Shown: positions 47,868 to 61,704, counted from the stretch's first letter. The stretch: DNA of 64,000 nt from Heterocephalus glaber (GCF_000247695.1 NW_004624733.1:4225880-4289879), one strand, 5' to 3'. Numbers and translations are program-made. Notes: generated from the sequence alone by a model not told the origin.

Positions 47868-49435
47868 GGCTGCTGGGCTTGCTTAGAGCTGCTGAGTGTG
47901 CTGAGAAGAACTTCAAGATCCTGTGCATGCCTGGGGAACTATACATACTGGTATCTTTCCAGCTGGACAAGGGATTCATCCAAAGCTTACTTGTCCTGCC
48001 AAGCTGTGCAAAGTTGAGAGTCACAACCTTCATAGTTTCCAGTGCTTTCTCTTCTTCAGGAAGCTTCCCTCTGCAATGCCAAGATAAAAATGCAGTCTCC
48101 CCTGACCTTTTTTACACAAATTGTTATCAAGAAAGTAAACAATTTAAAATTACAAACGGGGCTCTGGAGGAGGAAGAAAAGATCACAGATCTGACTACTC
48201 TTGCTTATTGCAAGCAAGACATGTTGGGCTGCAGCTGATGAATGGGAAACTCATCACAGCCACTTACAGCCTTGGCAAGTACAGCAGTAACCTGAGAGCC
48301 CAGCAAGGAGCCTCCTGGCCCACTGGTCACTCAGGGCACTGTCAGTTTGGAAAGGGCAGCTCAGACCAAAGTCAGGCAGCAAATTAGACCCCAGCAGTAT
48401 ACACAGCCAGCTAAGGGGGAAACAGGACTGGATCACGATCACAAGTGATGTCAGAAGCAGCTCAACACACAGATGTCCCTCAGCCCACAGAATGTCTTAT
48501 TGTATTAGTTCAGACCCTAGCAATAAAGAAAATCTCAATCAGATGGGTCAATTGAAAAGATTTTCATGAAGAAACAACATACAGTAGTGAAAACAGATTT
48601 AAGTAAACTCAAAGTAATGCTGAGCTACCCACGGAATAGTGACACCCAAGGGAGAACATTACACTGCTGGAGACCAGGGCCACCTCAGGAAGCTGATTAT
48701 GAAAAGATGCATCTACTTTGAGAACTATGATGCTGAAATAGCATGTCAGTGGGGAAAATATTCCCCAACTTGTTTTTCTTCTTGACCACTGGTGTCTTGC
48801 CAGTGCCTTCTATCTGCTAAATCAACCTGAATATGAAGCCACATTACAATCTGTGCACATCAGCTGTGGGAACCAGAGCAGGGGGAGAGTGGCACATTGT
48901 TTGTGAGTCAACATATTAGCCACCTACCTCAGTGGGGATTCCAGTCTTTAGAACTGAGTCTCACATAGAAATGTCTAACAGAGGACTGCCAGGTACATAG
49001 AAAGAAAGAGGGAGCACCATTATCAAATGGGGCGTTGAGCCAGTGCCCATATAAAAGGGCAAGAGTCCCACACATGGGATGCTCTAGCCCTGCTAGAAAG
49101 TCCATTTTGGGGAGTGAAGTAAAAAATCTAGGTTGAAAATTAATTGGAAATAATGCAGTGTTCATGACGCTTAAACAAAGAAAATCTATGAGTTATGTCA
49201 ATCTCAATTTTGGAAGTAAGCACAACATACAGATTTATTATATAGATTTAACTGAATTTTAAAGATTATCAGTTAATTTTAAAAATCCTATGGTGGCAAA
49301 CAAAATACAGCGGTGAGAGGCATTCACCATGCCCAGGCCAGGGTGTTGGAGAGCTCTCGCTGAAGACATTGCTGAGGCTCAGACTCCTGTGGAGAGTATC
49401 AGCAGTGATGAGCAGATTCTGTTCCCCACCCCAGG
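47868..49435. other. Unclassified moderate-GC DNA
   Basis: A 119-codon open frame (47879-48238) has no recognisable domain and no start context of note. The higher GC than in surrounding DNA suggests an old LTR or ERV part, but no PBS, TATA/AATAAA pair or terminal repeat can be shown. Confidence 0.4.
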
Positions 49436-49439
49436 CTTT

Positions 49440-50870
49440 TTAAATATATGCTCATTCACACCTCTTAGGGTTATAGACCTTGGGTTTTATTGTGGTGCTT
49501 TCATATGTGCATCTGATCCTATCCTTCTCTCTGCTGCCCTCCCTTACTCCCCACTCTGCCTCCCCTCATTCTTTCCCTCTTGTCTAATAATAGTCTCTCT
49601 TCTACTTTCAAATCATATTTTTAGATTCTACATATTAGGTAATACATGTGGTACTTGTCTTTCTCTGTCTGGATTATTTTGTTTAACATGATCTCTAGTC
49701 TTATACATTTTCCTGCAAGTGAGTTCTCTATGGCTGAATAATGCTCCATTGTATATATACCCTACCTGTCCTTTATCCTTTCACCTCCTGATGAGCAGTA
49801 GGCTATTTCCATTTCTTGGCTGCTGTGAATTTTGCCACTTTAACCATATGCAGGTATCTCTACAATGTGCTGACTTTAATTCTTTTGGGTATATACCAAA
49901 GAATAGTATAGCTGGATCATATGGTAGTTGTAGTGTTAGTTTTTTGAGGAACTGCTATACTGATCTCCATAGTGGCTATAGTAATTTATATTCTATTCCC
50001 TCCAACAGTGTAGAAGGGTTCTTTTGTCAATGCATTTTTTTCATATTCCTTATGACAGCCATTCTAACTGGGGTGAGACAGATCTCATTTCAATCTTCTA
50101 CGTATGGATAACCAGTTTTCCCAGCACCATTTATTAGAGAGGCTGTCTTTTCTTCAATACACTTTTTGGGCCTCTTTGTTGAGAATTGGATGGCTGTAGT
50201 TGTGTGGGTTTTTTTCTGTGTCTTCTATTAATTGATGTGTATATTTTTATGTGAATACCACACTGGTTTTGTTACTATGGCTTTGTAGTATAATTTGAAA
50301 TTGGTATTGTGATGCCTCTAGCATTAATCTTTTTGCTTAAGATTTCTTTGGCTATTTGGGGTCTTTTTAAAAATTTCCATATGAATCTTACAATTGTTTT
50401 TTCCAGTTCTGTGAAGAATTTCATTGTAATGTTGATGGCTATTGCATTGAATCTGTAGATTACTTTGGTAATGTGGCCATTTTAACAATATTAATTCCAC
50501 TGATTCTTGAATGTGGTCTTAGCTTTATTTGTCAAAAATATTTTCTACTACTTCACCCTATTCAATTTAATTGGGATGGAATCATTGGCAATATATTTTC
50601 AGTGGCTCTCAGTTTTTTCAGTGCACTTCCTTCTCTAATCAGCCACAGTGTAATTCTGATCTGTGAATATGGAAGGTCTTTCCATCTTCTAATGTTTTCA
50701 GTTTCTTTATTCAGAGTTTTGTAATCTTCATTGTAGAGATCTTTCATTTCCTTGGTTAGGTTGATTCTTAGGTATTTTATTTTTGAAGCAACTGTGAATG
50801 GAAGTGTTTGATTTATTTCTCAGCTAGTTCATTACTGTTGTACAGAAAAATGATTGACTTTTAATGTGAA
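49440..50870 (-). mobile_element. L1 3' half on the minus strand
   Basis: Begins with a pyrimidine-rich 3' UTR in reverse orientation, then 'ctgaataatgctccattg' and the remaining L1 ORF2 C-terminal blocks, 'ggttttgttactatggctt' near 50264 and the reverse-transcriptase blocks up to about 50870. A deletion of several hundred bases lies near 50095, where the end of ORF2 joins the 'tggataaccagttttccc' block. No frame is intact. Confidence 0.87.
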
Positions 50871-50879
50871 ATGTCAGTC

Positions 50880-52960
50880 TTGAGGCCCAGGGCTTTCTGA
50901 CCCTTCAGTGTGCCGCACCAACAAGAGTCATGCAGTATGGGGAGTCTGAGTACCTGCAAATGCAGGTGGGCAAACACCAACTAATGCGGTCTCCAAGTTA
51001 GGTCAATAGTCATTCTTTCCTTGCCTTGGCTGTACAATCCCATGGCTGAAGTTATAATCAGCCACAATGGGGGATAAAAAAAAAGGCAGTTATTCTTATG
51101 CTGATTTACTATCTCATGCTTTCATTTTTCTGAGTTCTCTACTCCAACTTACTACAGCAAAACAAACTGCTCTTAAACAATCCCCTTCTTAGTGGTGCTT
51201 TCTGGAAAGAGTTCTTCTAAATTCCATTTCCCAAATTATGATTTAGAAAAAACTAAAAGGACTTCTGACTTTGTGTGACAGGCATTGTACATTCACTACT
51301 TACTAAATATCTATGACAGGTGATACCACCCAAGCCGATTTTAAAATCTTTAGATACATTTAGCTAGGAGAAAGGACAGAAGAACACTTTGTGTATTTTT
51401 GCCAGACACTGACGCAAGTTAAAAAATAAGTTCTGTGAATAAGTCTGAATTTTCGGTTATATTTTTACTCCTGACCTCTTAGAAAATCAATATAAAATTA
51501 TCTTTAAATATTTATTTTCATGTGCTGATTCCTAAAGCGGCTCATTCTTTCAGAGAAGGAAGCTTACATAGACATGTTCACATCTCATGTTCATACATTT
51601 CATATTAATACGGTTAGTGTCTAGAGCCTGGCAATAAAGCATATAAATGAAGAAAATAAGACAGTGTCAGTGATTTACACTTACATATATATTTATAAAT
51701 TATTCAATCAAATCAATTTATATGTTCAATTCCCATTTATAATGTGTTTTGTGTATACAGGCAGCATACAGCACCCTGGGGTTAATACAGTGTAGCTAAA
51801 TGTTCTGTCCCTGCTGTTATAAACTTCACAAGATGATTAGGAAAATAAACATGTGAAAATAAACATGTATAAATAACAACCAATAAATATTTCTTTACCA
51901 AGGAAATATGACGCATACTAAGACTACAGCAGAGCTATGTCTAACCCCACCTTGAGGGGACAAAGGAAGCTTTCCACAAAGGGGTGAATTTTAGCGAAGA
52001 CCTTGAGAGTGAGTCAGAATTAGCTAACTGAGGAGTAAGAGTAGAGGGAGACTATATCTACCAAGTAAACAAAGATGGGAAGACCAGGGTTTTGGAGGGT
52101 GCAAACTGGAATGATGGGATTATGGGGAGTGTGATGAAGTCTTCTTCCAAACAGGCAGGAAACAGGTCTTGAAGATCATGTAATGCATAGTGAGCTTTAC
52201 ACCATGGCTGGGGGGTGGGAGAGCAGAGACCTCCGGCTCCTCTGACCTGTGTGGGAGGGCATGCCAATGTCTAGCGTTCAAGTCAGCTCCGTGCAAAGAG
52301 AAGCACAGGCTGGCTATGGGAAACAAAAGCACAAAGAAAGTGTAATAAACCTAGTTGTAGGTGGGATGAGTTAGTTTTGGCAGTGGTTACACCAAAACAA
52401 TGAAAAGGCACCCCAAAGTATCTGCGGGAAATGTGGACATTATTCATTTCAGTGGTAGTTTGGGTACAAGTACATATTGGGCGTTTCAGCTCAACACATG
52501 AACAAACAACAATTAGTTTGCATGGTGTACAAATGATGTCATCTAATTATTTTTTATGCTTTAAAAATTTTTTTTAATGTTTTAAAATAATGAAAGTCTT
52601 CCCTTCCATAAAACGGACCTCTCTCTCCAACCCCCATAAAAGAGTTTTCATTACCTGAGAGCAGATGGTCATTAGATTCAAATCTGAATGTTTTGACCGT
52701 GATGGGCCCTTAGTCTTCAAACTTCAGGGCTGCATAAATGATAGCATTGACCTAGTCCCCTGGATGTCTTACTGATCTCCCACCTTCCTCTTCTTCAGGA
52801 GTGAAGTTCTTTCTAATTGTGTAACCGTGGCATATCTGAGCACACTTGTAGACAATCCAGCTGCCAACCTAGAAGTTAACCTTATTCAGCCTCTTTGCAC
52901 CAGTGTGTAGTGGGCATGTTATTAACCCGGGAGCCTCTCCCTGTTTTATTATTAAATGCA
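50880..52960. other. Unclassified DNA
   Basis: 50880-51080 has higher GC and may be an LTR fragment. 51755-51850 has L3/MIR-like wording ('ctgtccctgctgttataaac') but is too short to call. Otherwise nothing recognised; there is no gene. Confidence 0.4.
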
Positions 52961-52964
52961 CATT

Positions 52965-53100
52965 TATAATATTACCCAGTAATTTTATTCCTACATGTCT
53001 ATTTAAAGAGAAATGCAAACATATGTACACACAAAAACTTAGTATTCAAATGTCCATAGCAGCGCTATGAATATGATAGCTCCAAACTAGAAATAAGCCC
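52965..53100 (+). mobile_element. Old L1M ORF2 end fragment
   Basis: 'cccagtaattttattcctac', 'agagaaatgcaaacatatg' and 'gtccatagcagcgctatga' match a conserved L1M ORF2 C-terminal stretch in plus orientation. Opposite in strand to the L1 that follows. Confidence 0.7.
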
Positions 53101-53204
53101 CTCCCCATTTTATCAACACTGCCATACCCTTCTTACGTCTCAAAATCAGCCTTTTGCTTCCATCTATAACTGGCTGCAGACTCATTCATTATTAACCCCA
53201 GTGC

Positions 53205-55809
53205 TTTCGTTGTTTTTACTGAGATATAATAGTGGTACAATATTACACAATATTACAATACTATAATATTATGAGATACATCGTGGTCATGTATGCACTT
53301 TGCAAAAATCAAATCAGAGTAAAGGTGTTTTCATCTTTTCAACTGTTAATCATTTTTATGTGCTGGAGATTTTGTGTTCTTGCTTTCTACTCATTTTTTA
53401 GTAGGTAATAGATTGTTTTAAAGTATAGTTACCATACTGTGCTGTGGAAGAACCAGAATTCCATAATTTGGTACCCCTTAACTTCCATTCATCTTGCCCT
53501 TCCCCACCTGTACTTACCTACTCCATACTGTTTCCTACAAGATTTATGAATTTCTACAAAGCAGTAAGAGGATGTGGTATTTGTCTTTCTGTACCTTAAT
53601 AAAATCACTTAACATAATCACAACATGCTACTTAATATATTGGCCTCCAGGTCCACCCATACTAATGCAAATGATAGGAGTTTTTCTACTTTTTATGGCT
53701 GAATAATATTCCACTGACAACATACTATTTTTTTCTTTATCCATCCATCCACTAAACGACATCCTATTGTGAATAGTATTGCAATAATTATGGGAGTACA
53801 AGCATCTTTTTGGAGTAATGATTTCATCTCCATTGAATATATATCCAGCACAATTGCTGAATCACACAATAGCCCTATTTCTAGGAATCTCCATAGTGTT
53901 TGCATAATGTTAATACTAATTTACATTCCCCTCAACTGTAAGAGTTTTTCTTTTCTTTGCACCCTCATCAGCCTTTCTTACTTTTTTTTTTCTTTTTTGA
54001 TCAGAGCCATTCTAGCTGGCATAATATCTGTGGTTTTGACTTGCATTTATTTGAATATTAGTGATACTTAGCATTTTCTCATGTACTTATTGATCATTTT
54101 TTTTCTCTTCTTTGGACAAACATTTGGGGTTTTTCTTGGTCCATTTTTAAGTTGAGTTGTTTGTTTTGGTGTTCAGCTTACTGAGTTCCTTGTGTATTCT
54201 GGATAGTCATCCCTTGTAGATGAATAGTTTGCAATTATTTTCTTCCACCCTGTAGGTTGTCTCTTAATGCTGTTGTTTCCTTTGAGGTGCAGAAACTTCT
54301 TGTTGGACATAATCTAACTTGTCTCTTTTTATATATGTTGGGATACTGTCTAAGAACATAATTGCCTACACCAGTGTCTTGAAAGTTTCCCTTATATTTT
54401 CTTGTAATAATATCATCGTTTAATGTTTACCACTTAGGTCCCTTGGTTCATTTTGAGTGGAGTTTTGTGTACCATGAGAGGAAAAAATCTACTTTCATTC
54501 TTTTGTGCATGTATACAAATATTGGCAGGACTATTTATTAAAGAGATAGTCTTTTCTCCACTGTATTTTCTTGGCACCTTTGTCAAAAATCAGTTGGATA
54601 TATATATATATAATTTCTATTCTTTTGCATTGATCTTTTTGTTTTTCAGCAAGTATCATGCAGTTTTGAATACTATACCTTTGCAACGTTTTGAAATTAG
54701 ATATTGTGATGCTTCCAGTACTGTTTCTTTTTTCTTCTTTGCTGTTTCTCTCTTCCTCATCCTTCCCTACCTCCCTCTGTTCTCTGTCTTTGTCTCTATC
54801 CTTGTCTCTGTCCTTGTGTCTAACTTGATTTACTGCATATGATAACATCTCTTCTGGAAAATGTACCATATGCTGAAAAGAAGAATTTAGATTCTGCTGC
54901 TATTGGATAAAATGTTCTATAAATGTCTATTAGGTCCATTAATATGGTTCAACTGAGATGCTTCTGTCTTGCTGTTCCAACCTGTATTTTCTGTTCATTC
55001 AGGAAAACTGGAGGTTAAGGTCCCCAACTATTATTGTACTGGAGTTTGTCACTCTTTTTAAGTGTAATAACATTTTCTTTATATATTTGGGAAGTCCTTT
55101 GCTTGGTACATATATACTTGTTATATCTTGTTGTTTTCTTGACTCTTTTATCAATATCTTTTCTTTCTCCTTTTTGTATCTGTGCTTCCAGTGAGTTTTG
55201 CATATTCATGTGTTTTCATGATTGTAGCTCTCATGTTTTATGTCTAGTATAGAATTCCCTTAAGTTTTTTCATATAGCTAGTCTAGTGGAGATAATTCTG
55301 TTTCTGCTTATCTGGGAAATACTTTATTTCTTCAGTTTTGAAGATTACTTTCACTGGGTATAGTATTGTTGGTGGGCAGATTTCTTCTTTAAGTAATTTG
55401 AATATATACTCCCATCCTTTTCTGGCTTGGAAGATTTCTGTTGAGAAATATGCCATAAGTCTAATGAGCCTTTTTATATGTGATTTAATGCTTTTTTCTT
55501 GTGGTTTTTAAGAGTATCTCTTTGTCTTGTACTTTTGACACTATGATAACTGTATGGGTTGGCAAAAGTCTATTTTTAAAAATATGTTTGGAGTACTTGG
55601 AGCTTTTTGCATTGGGATGTCCTGAATTGCATTGGGATGTCATTGCATTGGGATGTACCTGAAGATTTATGAAGTTTTCTGCTATGTTTTATGAAATAGG
55701 TTTCAAATACCTTTTCTCTTTTCTTCATTATATATAAGCATAAAGCAAATATTTGCCTGATTAATAACATTCCGTAAGTCTCCTAGGCTTTCTTCATTAT
55801 ATTTCTCTT

Positions 55810-55875
<66 letters not shown>

Positions 55876-56640
55876 TCATGTCTGACTGACTGACTGACTG
55901 GAATAATTCAAAAGACCTGTCCTCAAACTCAGAAATTATTCTTATGCTCATTCAAGTCTATTGTAGAGGTTCTCCACTTTTCATGAAATTCCTCAAGAAG
56001 GAATCCTAATCTATAGGTGCAGGTAAAGTTTTTTCTTTGCAACAGTTGCCATCGTCCCAAGCTTGTGGGCTGGGAAGAACTTCCCTAATTTCCATGGAAA
56101 TCTGGATTTTCCTATAGCAGCTAAAGGACACTGAAGTGGCTGCCTTCTGCTCAGTGAAGTGTGCACTAGGCCAAGGCTTCCAGCTGGATCATGCCAGATT
56201 TGGAGCCAAAATGACACCACATAGTCGTTCTCTTAGGTGGGGAGTGGTGTTGAGTGAGTTCCTTCTTTGGAGAAGTTACTTTCAGACTAGTCAGCTCCCT
56301 GAAATTGATAAAAGGCTTGTGAGGACCACAGAATTATCCTCTAAGTAGAACTGGCATTCTGCTGCTGTTATGGGGTTACTGTCACTTTCTAGCTTATCTT
56401 TTGCTGTTAGCGTCAGGTTCTCTGCCTCTGGTGCTGGAAGCCACTGAAGCTGTGAATTGGTTTGTTGTTTTCTATAGTCTGCCTTTCTGATTCTCCATAT
56501 GGTTTACTGTTCCTGTCATTTCTTTGCTAATTTCCAGACATCACCATCTCTCGCTCTTCTAAAGTGGTTTCCTCTTTACTACCGTGACTCTTCTCTGTGG
56601 TAGTGCTAGCCAGGGCACCTCTATTCTGCCATCTTGGTTT
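53205..56640 (-). mobile_element. Old L1 on the minus strand, from 3' UTR to a 5' end
   Basis: From left to right the plus strand shows the reverse of L1 3' UTR (53205-53680), the ORF2 C-terminus ('tggctgaataatattccac'), reverse transcriptase (about 54450-54850), endonuclease and ORF1-proximal AT-rich sequence (54850-55800), and a GC-richer 5' UTR-like part. It ends in GCCATCTTGG at 56627-56636, the complement of the CCAAGATGGC at L1 5' ends. Length 3.4 kb against about 6 kb, so large internal deletions are present. No coding frame survives. Confidence 0.75.
55817..55877. repeat. (TTTC)n microsatellite
   Basis: About 15 TTTC units within the old L1, preceded by an imperfect CT-rich run and followed closely by a short (GACT)n. 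Confidence 0.96.
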
Positions 56641-56644
56641 CATC

Positions 56645-58427
56645 TTTCTTTAACAAAGAAATTTAAATTTAAGTTTCTTTAATGTATTTTAAAATGTTTT
56701 CATGCAACAAATAGTAAGTAATAATGTTATTAGGAATTTAAATATTTCAAAAAATCAGGAACAGAAAAATATTTAATGTATCCCATTTAAAGTAGGGTAG
56801 AGCACAACTATATTTTAAATGTTATTGGTCTAATTACCAAAACAAATAATGTACTAACAACTAGCCATTAGGTCTTTCTCTTGTGACATTTCCTTATATA
56901 CTCTACTAAAGACTTGAAATTACACAACTACTTTCAATTTTAAACAGTATTTGGCTTACCGGGTTGTAATTTGTATGTTTCAGGAGGACAGGTCTATCAA
57001 GAGTCTGGATTATTCTGATCAAATTCCATGGACAATTCCTTCCACATATTAGGCAGTCAGGATACATTTGTTGAAAGCATAATAGTATTAGATGTAATTG
57101 GAAATCAATATTTGATGGCTGAATGAAAAATCATATTACAAAAAAATACATTTTAGAAAGTAAACGTAACAAACAATTCAATAGATTCGGCAGAGAAGGA
57201 AAAGAGACACTAAATTTATAGAAAGTTTAATGTATGTTATGCTCATACATTAATATAAAGGGTCTTTATATATATTATCTCCAGAAATGAAGATAATTTT
57301 GTCAAAGAATAATAAGGTAACCATTGAAAAAATGATGACACATGAAAACACATCTGAGTGTGTACTTACTTGATTGTATGGTATGTTGTATTTGTTGTAT
57401 AGTTTATAGTGTCCATGGAAGTAATTGTTGTTCAGGTAAGGGAGGAAAAGCTTTGCAGAGCTGGAATAGTCACTTCTTCCTCAGAGAATAAACTTTAAAA
57501 GTATAGATTTAGTTCCATGAAAAGGAACAGATGGTATTCAAAGTTCACAGACTAACACTGATGCTGTCTCAAAAGATGCTTTCTTCTTTCTCCACAAGTT
57601 GCTTTTGAAAGTGTATTTTACCACCCTTTGAAGATTTATATTTTTGTCTAGTTCTTCAAAACAGCATTATTTTTGTAAGGTAAACTAAAGCAAATCTATG
57701 ATTGGAATATGAATAAACAGAGGCTCCTGGCAAAATATTTCAGATTAACCAGTTATTTCAATAAAACAATAATCCACTTAATGTAATAAGCTGTTTCTCT
57801 TAATTCTGCAATTTGTCTTTTAAATAAAGGCTGATTATTTCTCTGATTTGATAGATATTTCAGGATGTTTGTTCATGAATTTATATGGAAACCTCTGAGG
57901 AAAGAAATTGTTTCAATCACTTGACCCTTGAGGAAAAAAATTTTTTAGTTGATTTTATATTTCCAGAAGACAGAGTATCTCTTAGACTTCATGTTAAGTC
58001 TATCTCTTCTTTAAATATCATTTAAAAATGACAGAATTAATCATGCGACACCTTTAACAAGCTTAAGTGTGTTTGAAGAGGGTCTCAGCTTACTACCGAG
58101 AAAATGCAGGGCAAGTTCCAGACCACTATGGGAATTTGTGTTAAATTAGATCCTGAACTGGGAAAATATATGAGAAGAGGTAAATAAGGAATAATAATGC
58201 CAGTCATTCATCACTTTAGGAACATATTTTTAAAATATCCATAAAAGTCTACAGTTCAGAATCTATTCTTACTTTAACAATATTATGCCTCTATTAGATT
58301 TTATAATGCAAATAAATATTTGCAATGCAATTAACTCTTGTATAATATAAAACAATTAGATTTTTTTTTTTACAAGTATTCTGTCTTAATGTCACTTCTG
58401 CCTTACTCCAGTGTGTGACTGGAATTA

Positions 58428-58430
<3 letters not shown>
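56645..58430. other. Apparently unique AT-rich DNA
   Basis: No gene or clear repeat. 57030-57080 has a weak L2-like phrase ('acatattaggcagtcag'). Confidence 0.4.

Positions 58431-58462
<32 letters not shown>
58431..58462. repeat. (TG)16 microsatellite
   Basis: Sixteen uninterrupted TG units. Confidence 0.97.
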
Positions 58463-58465
<3 letters not shown>

Positions 58466-59565
58466 CACATACTTGAATAATGAAAATTCCCATGAGTTTT
58501 CTTTCAAATCTTGGTATGAACTGCAACTACAAAATAATTGTGTGCATAGCAAGTGATCATTGAAATCATTTTTCAAGACTGCTCTGCTTTCAGCAGAACC
58601 TTTTCACATTTGATTAATACTCTTTCCTGTCTTCTGGCTCTGAAAACTGCTTTTTCCAGCTAAAAATTCAGTTTATGGAGTGCCTTTGACCTGTGCTGTA
58701 CTGGATAAAAATAAGCATTAATCCAATGAAATCCAAGGCTTTGATTCTTCAGCATCTTCAGGTTATCAAGACAAAGCAGAGTATTGTAAAGTAACATTGT
58801 GCATGCTCACAAGGTGCCAATAAAGAGAATTAAAATAACATTTTATAAATCTTATTGGATTTCCTCTAAGCCAGGCCATCAGATGATTTTGGATAAAGTA
58901 CACATAATGACAATAGCTCAAGAGTTCATTCCAAGTTCTTCATAAAAACAAAGGCAAGTTCATTCTAAAGGCCTGTGAATTTATGTTCATTTATGTAACC
59001 CTTTGTGATTATTACTTAGATTTCAGCAACAACAAAAAGCACCCTTCATAATCTCTTTCATTTTCTTCTCTATATTTTTGATGTTCTATACTAGTGTTAA
59101 AAATTTAGATCCCCAAAGCCCCAATTTATTTAGATAGTCACCAATATTGAGAAAAATATTGATCTCACTGTTAAAAATGCCAATGACAGAAAATTCAAAA
59201 GAAAAGTGAACTGGTCTTTTAGTTCTGTAAATGCATGATTTGTAATAATTCTCCCACTTCTTCCACTTCTCTGCACTACCTCCTGGCCCTATCACCATGC
59301 ACAGTAGTACACAATGCATCAAATTCTTTCTAAGAGTGAGAATAAGAAAAGTAATTGGAAAGATGCCAGTGGATTCACTTTTGAAAACACTAAGATAATT
59401 TTCAAAACTTAATAGGTATGATACAAATTTGTCCAGAAATACAACAGAATGACAGTTTTTTCTATCACTGACAGACTATGGATAGAATCATATTTTCTTT
59501 CTCCCAAAGGGTCTCAACACCCATGTGAAAAGTGAAAAAACTGCAGAAAAATAATGGTGGTAGTA
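58463..59565. other. Apparently unique DNA
   Basis: No repeat, gene or RNA recognised. Composition is less extreme than that of the flanks. Confidence 0.4.
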
Positions 59566-59680
59566 AAACTAGTGATTAATAACATGGACTTCTGCTCTGT
59601 GTTTTTATATTGAGTCTCCATGTTGCTGGCTCTGTGTCCTTGAGCAGATCACTTAGAAATCCTAAATTATGGTTACCCTT
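59566..59680 (+). repeat. MIR fragment
   Basis: 'ataacatggacttctgctct', 'gctggctctgtgtccttgag' and 'cagatcacttagaaatcc' follow the MIR order, strongly diverged. Confidence 0.55.
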
Positions 59681-61704
59681 CTTCCTTCAAGAAACATGCA
59701 GGAACTGAAATTTAGAAGGCTTAAGCCCTGACTAGCATGATCTTACCCAAAATTTTAGCTTTCCTATAGTTATACAAATTTCAAGTTCTTTTGATTATTA
59801 TGCTAAAGCCATTTTTCCATGACTATTCTTCCTACACATAAAGTCATCAGTGGTCTTATGCATGTCAAGTGCTCAGTAAATGTGTCTACTAAAGCTATGT
59901 TCAGTGAACTTGGCAAGGAAGGCATTTTAGTTTGAGAAGTGGAACAGGACAGGAAGAAAAGGTTGGCACTGTTTAATGTGGACAGACTTTCTTTGTAAAT
60001 TTGAGAGATTAATCAGCCTGATATAAGGATTTTTGAAAACTCTTAGCCATGCTGCCAGAATCATGTCCAAGTATGATTATGTAATTCTACCTGAAAGATG
60101 AACAGTTATTTTTCATGTATATAGGCTATATTTAGGTGCAAATGAGGCTTCCATGATTTAGCAAGTGGTCTAAGGTAATCATTGTGTTGGTGAACATAGG
60201 CCTGCAAGGCAAAAACTTGGCAGCTGTAGCTGAAGTGAAGGAGGGAATGTCAATCTCCCACAGTAGACTTGTCCCAGCAGGGCCTGGCCCCAGGACAATT
60301 GGGGCGGGGGGGTACAAAGCACTCCATGGATAAGGATTCAAAGCATATTTGTTAAAACCCTCATGTAAAAATGCAGCTCTCTTTTGAGAAGGAAAAAAGT
60401 TTCACATGAGGGTAAACTATTTATTTCTTTACCACTCTTGTTTGTTACAAATCCTTTGTCTGTCCATGAAATTCTAAACTTCATCTGGAAGGTATCTACT
60501 GTGACCTTATGACAATTTAATATTTCTAATTTTGTACCTTTTTAGAACATATCACTTTAAAGCTGTTGGTAAATGAAAATAAATTACGGTGAGTAGATAA
60601 TAAAATTTTTTGAACCATAATTTGTTATTTATTTTACAATGAAATATCATGTGGGAGACCACATGGTTACATAGAAAAGGACAGAGTCATCTAAAGGGCC
60701 AATTACTAATTGTGTATAATTGAATCACTTAAATATTACTCACATTGCTTTGATTTTCTTGAAGTAGAAAAAGGATCAAAATGTTTTTTATCTTCATTAC
60801 CTTCACTATTAAAATTGTGAGAATTCATTCATAATTTTCATAAAGTAGAAAATAATAATCCATGGTATTTTCCCCTTTAAATATGTTCTCAAATAAATGC
60901 TTGTTAACTGGTTCAGCTTCTCATAAGGTTGAGGTTAGTGTAAAATTTGCACAGAAAGTAAATCTTCATACAAATTATACGAATAAAGTCACTAACATTC
61001 AGTACTTATAGATAAAGATAATTAACTTCAGATATATGGGTTCAAAGTGGTGAGTGATCTTAAATAATTGAGTGGGTCAACTGGAGTAAGATAAAACTAT
61101 TATAATTTATGAAAGTTTTATGATAACACTATTTTTTTCTGGAAACTAGAATGGAGACAAATGTTAACAGTGAGAATATGCTTGTACTTATATCAACAGT
61201 GATTTGTCATCTTTAGTTTAATAAGTGTTGGAAATGTGCCGAGACTTACTGATTCTGAAAGGAGTTGTATAAAAAAAGTTTATTTGCAAGGGAAATACTT
61301 GACATATTTACAGAAAACCAGAAAAAAAAAAACAAATTCTATCTACTATAGTCTTTTATAAATATTTATGCTACTAATTTACAGAAATTTGTCCAACTTT
61401 GGTGAGGAATGGGCTAACCAAACCTCATTAGGAAATTTGGTAGATGAAGTATTATATCTGTAGACTGAGTGGTATAATATACAAATGATTTATCTTAAAC
61501 ATCCTTATTTATACTAAGCTTAATAACTGAAAACAAAATAACCTTAATACATAAAAGCAGTATAACGACACCCATCAAACGTTTGAGAGTTCTAAGCCAG
61601 TCACCCCAATGGTCCTTGACCAATGTGCACCAGTGAACCCTGTGCAGTCTGGCTCAGTTTCATTTACACTAAATGATCGAGAACTACTTTTTTTCCCTCA
61701 AACT
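59681..61704. other. Apparently unique AT-rich DNA
   Basis: No gene or repeat recognised beyond a weak L2-like phrase near 59865 ('caagtgctcagtaaatgtg'). A G9 run with one C lies at 60301-60311. A 69-codon minus-strand frame near it has no recognised product. Confidence 0.4.

Noticed and set aside
47879..48238. 119-codon open frame as a possible gene
   Set aside because: No domain or similarity recognised; length is attainable by chance in moderate-GC DNA, and no exon structure is visible.
49329..50111. 120- and 130-codon frames
   Set aside because: Antisense translation of an L1 3' UTR and ORF2; no independent coding evidence.
54453..54842. 129-codon frame
   Set aside because: Antisense to L1 reverse-transcriptase sequence on the minus strand.
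55609..55656. CRISPR-like or satellite array
   Set aside because: Only three 12-base units with short unequal spacers in a vertebrate L1; not an array.
55703..55951. Minus-strand frame with a Lys/Glu/Arg repeat resembling a coiled coil
   Set aside because: Produced by translating the (TTTC)n microsatellite.
60132..60341. 69-codon minus-strand frame in a GC-richer patch, possible processed pseudogene
   Set aside because: No parent gene recognised, no A-tail or target duplication found.
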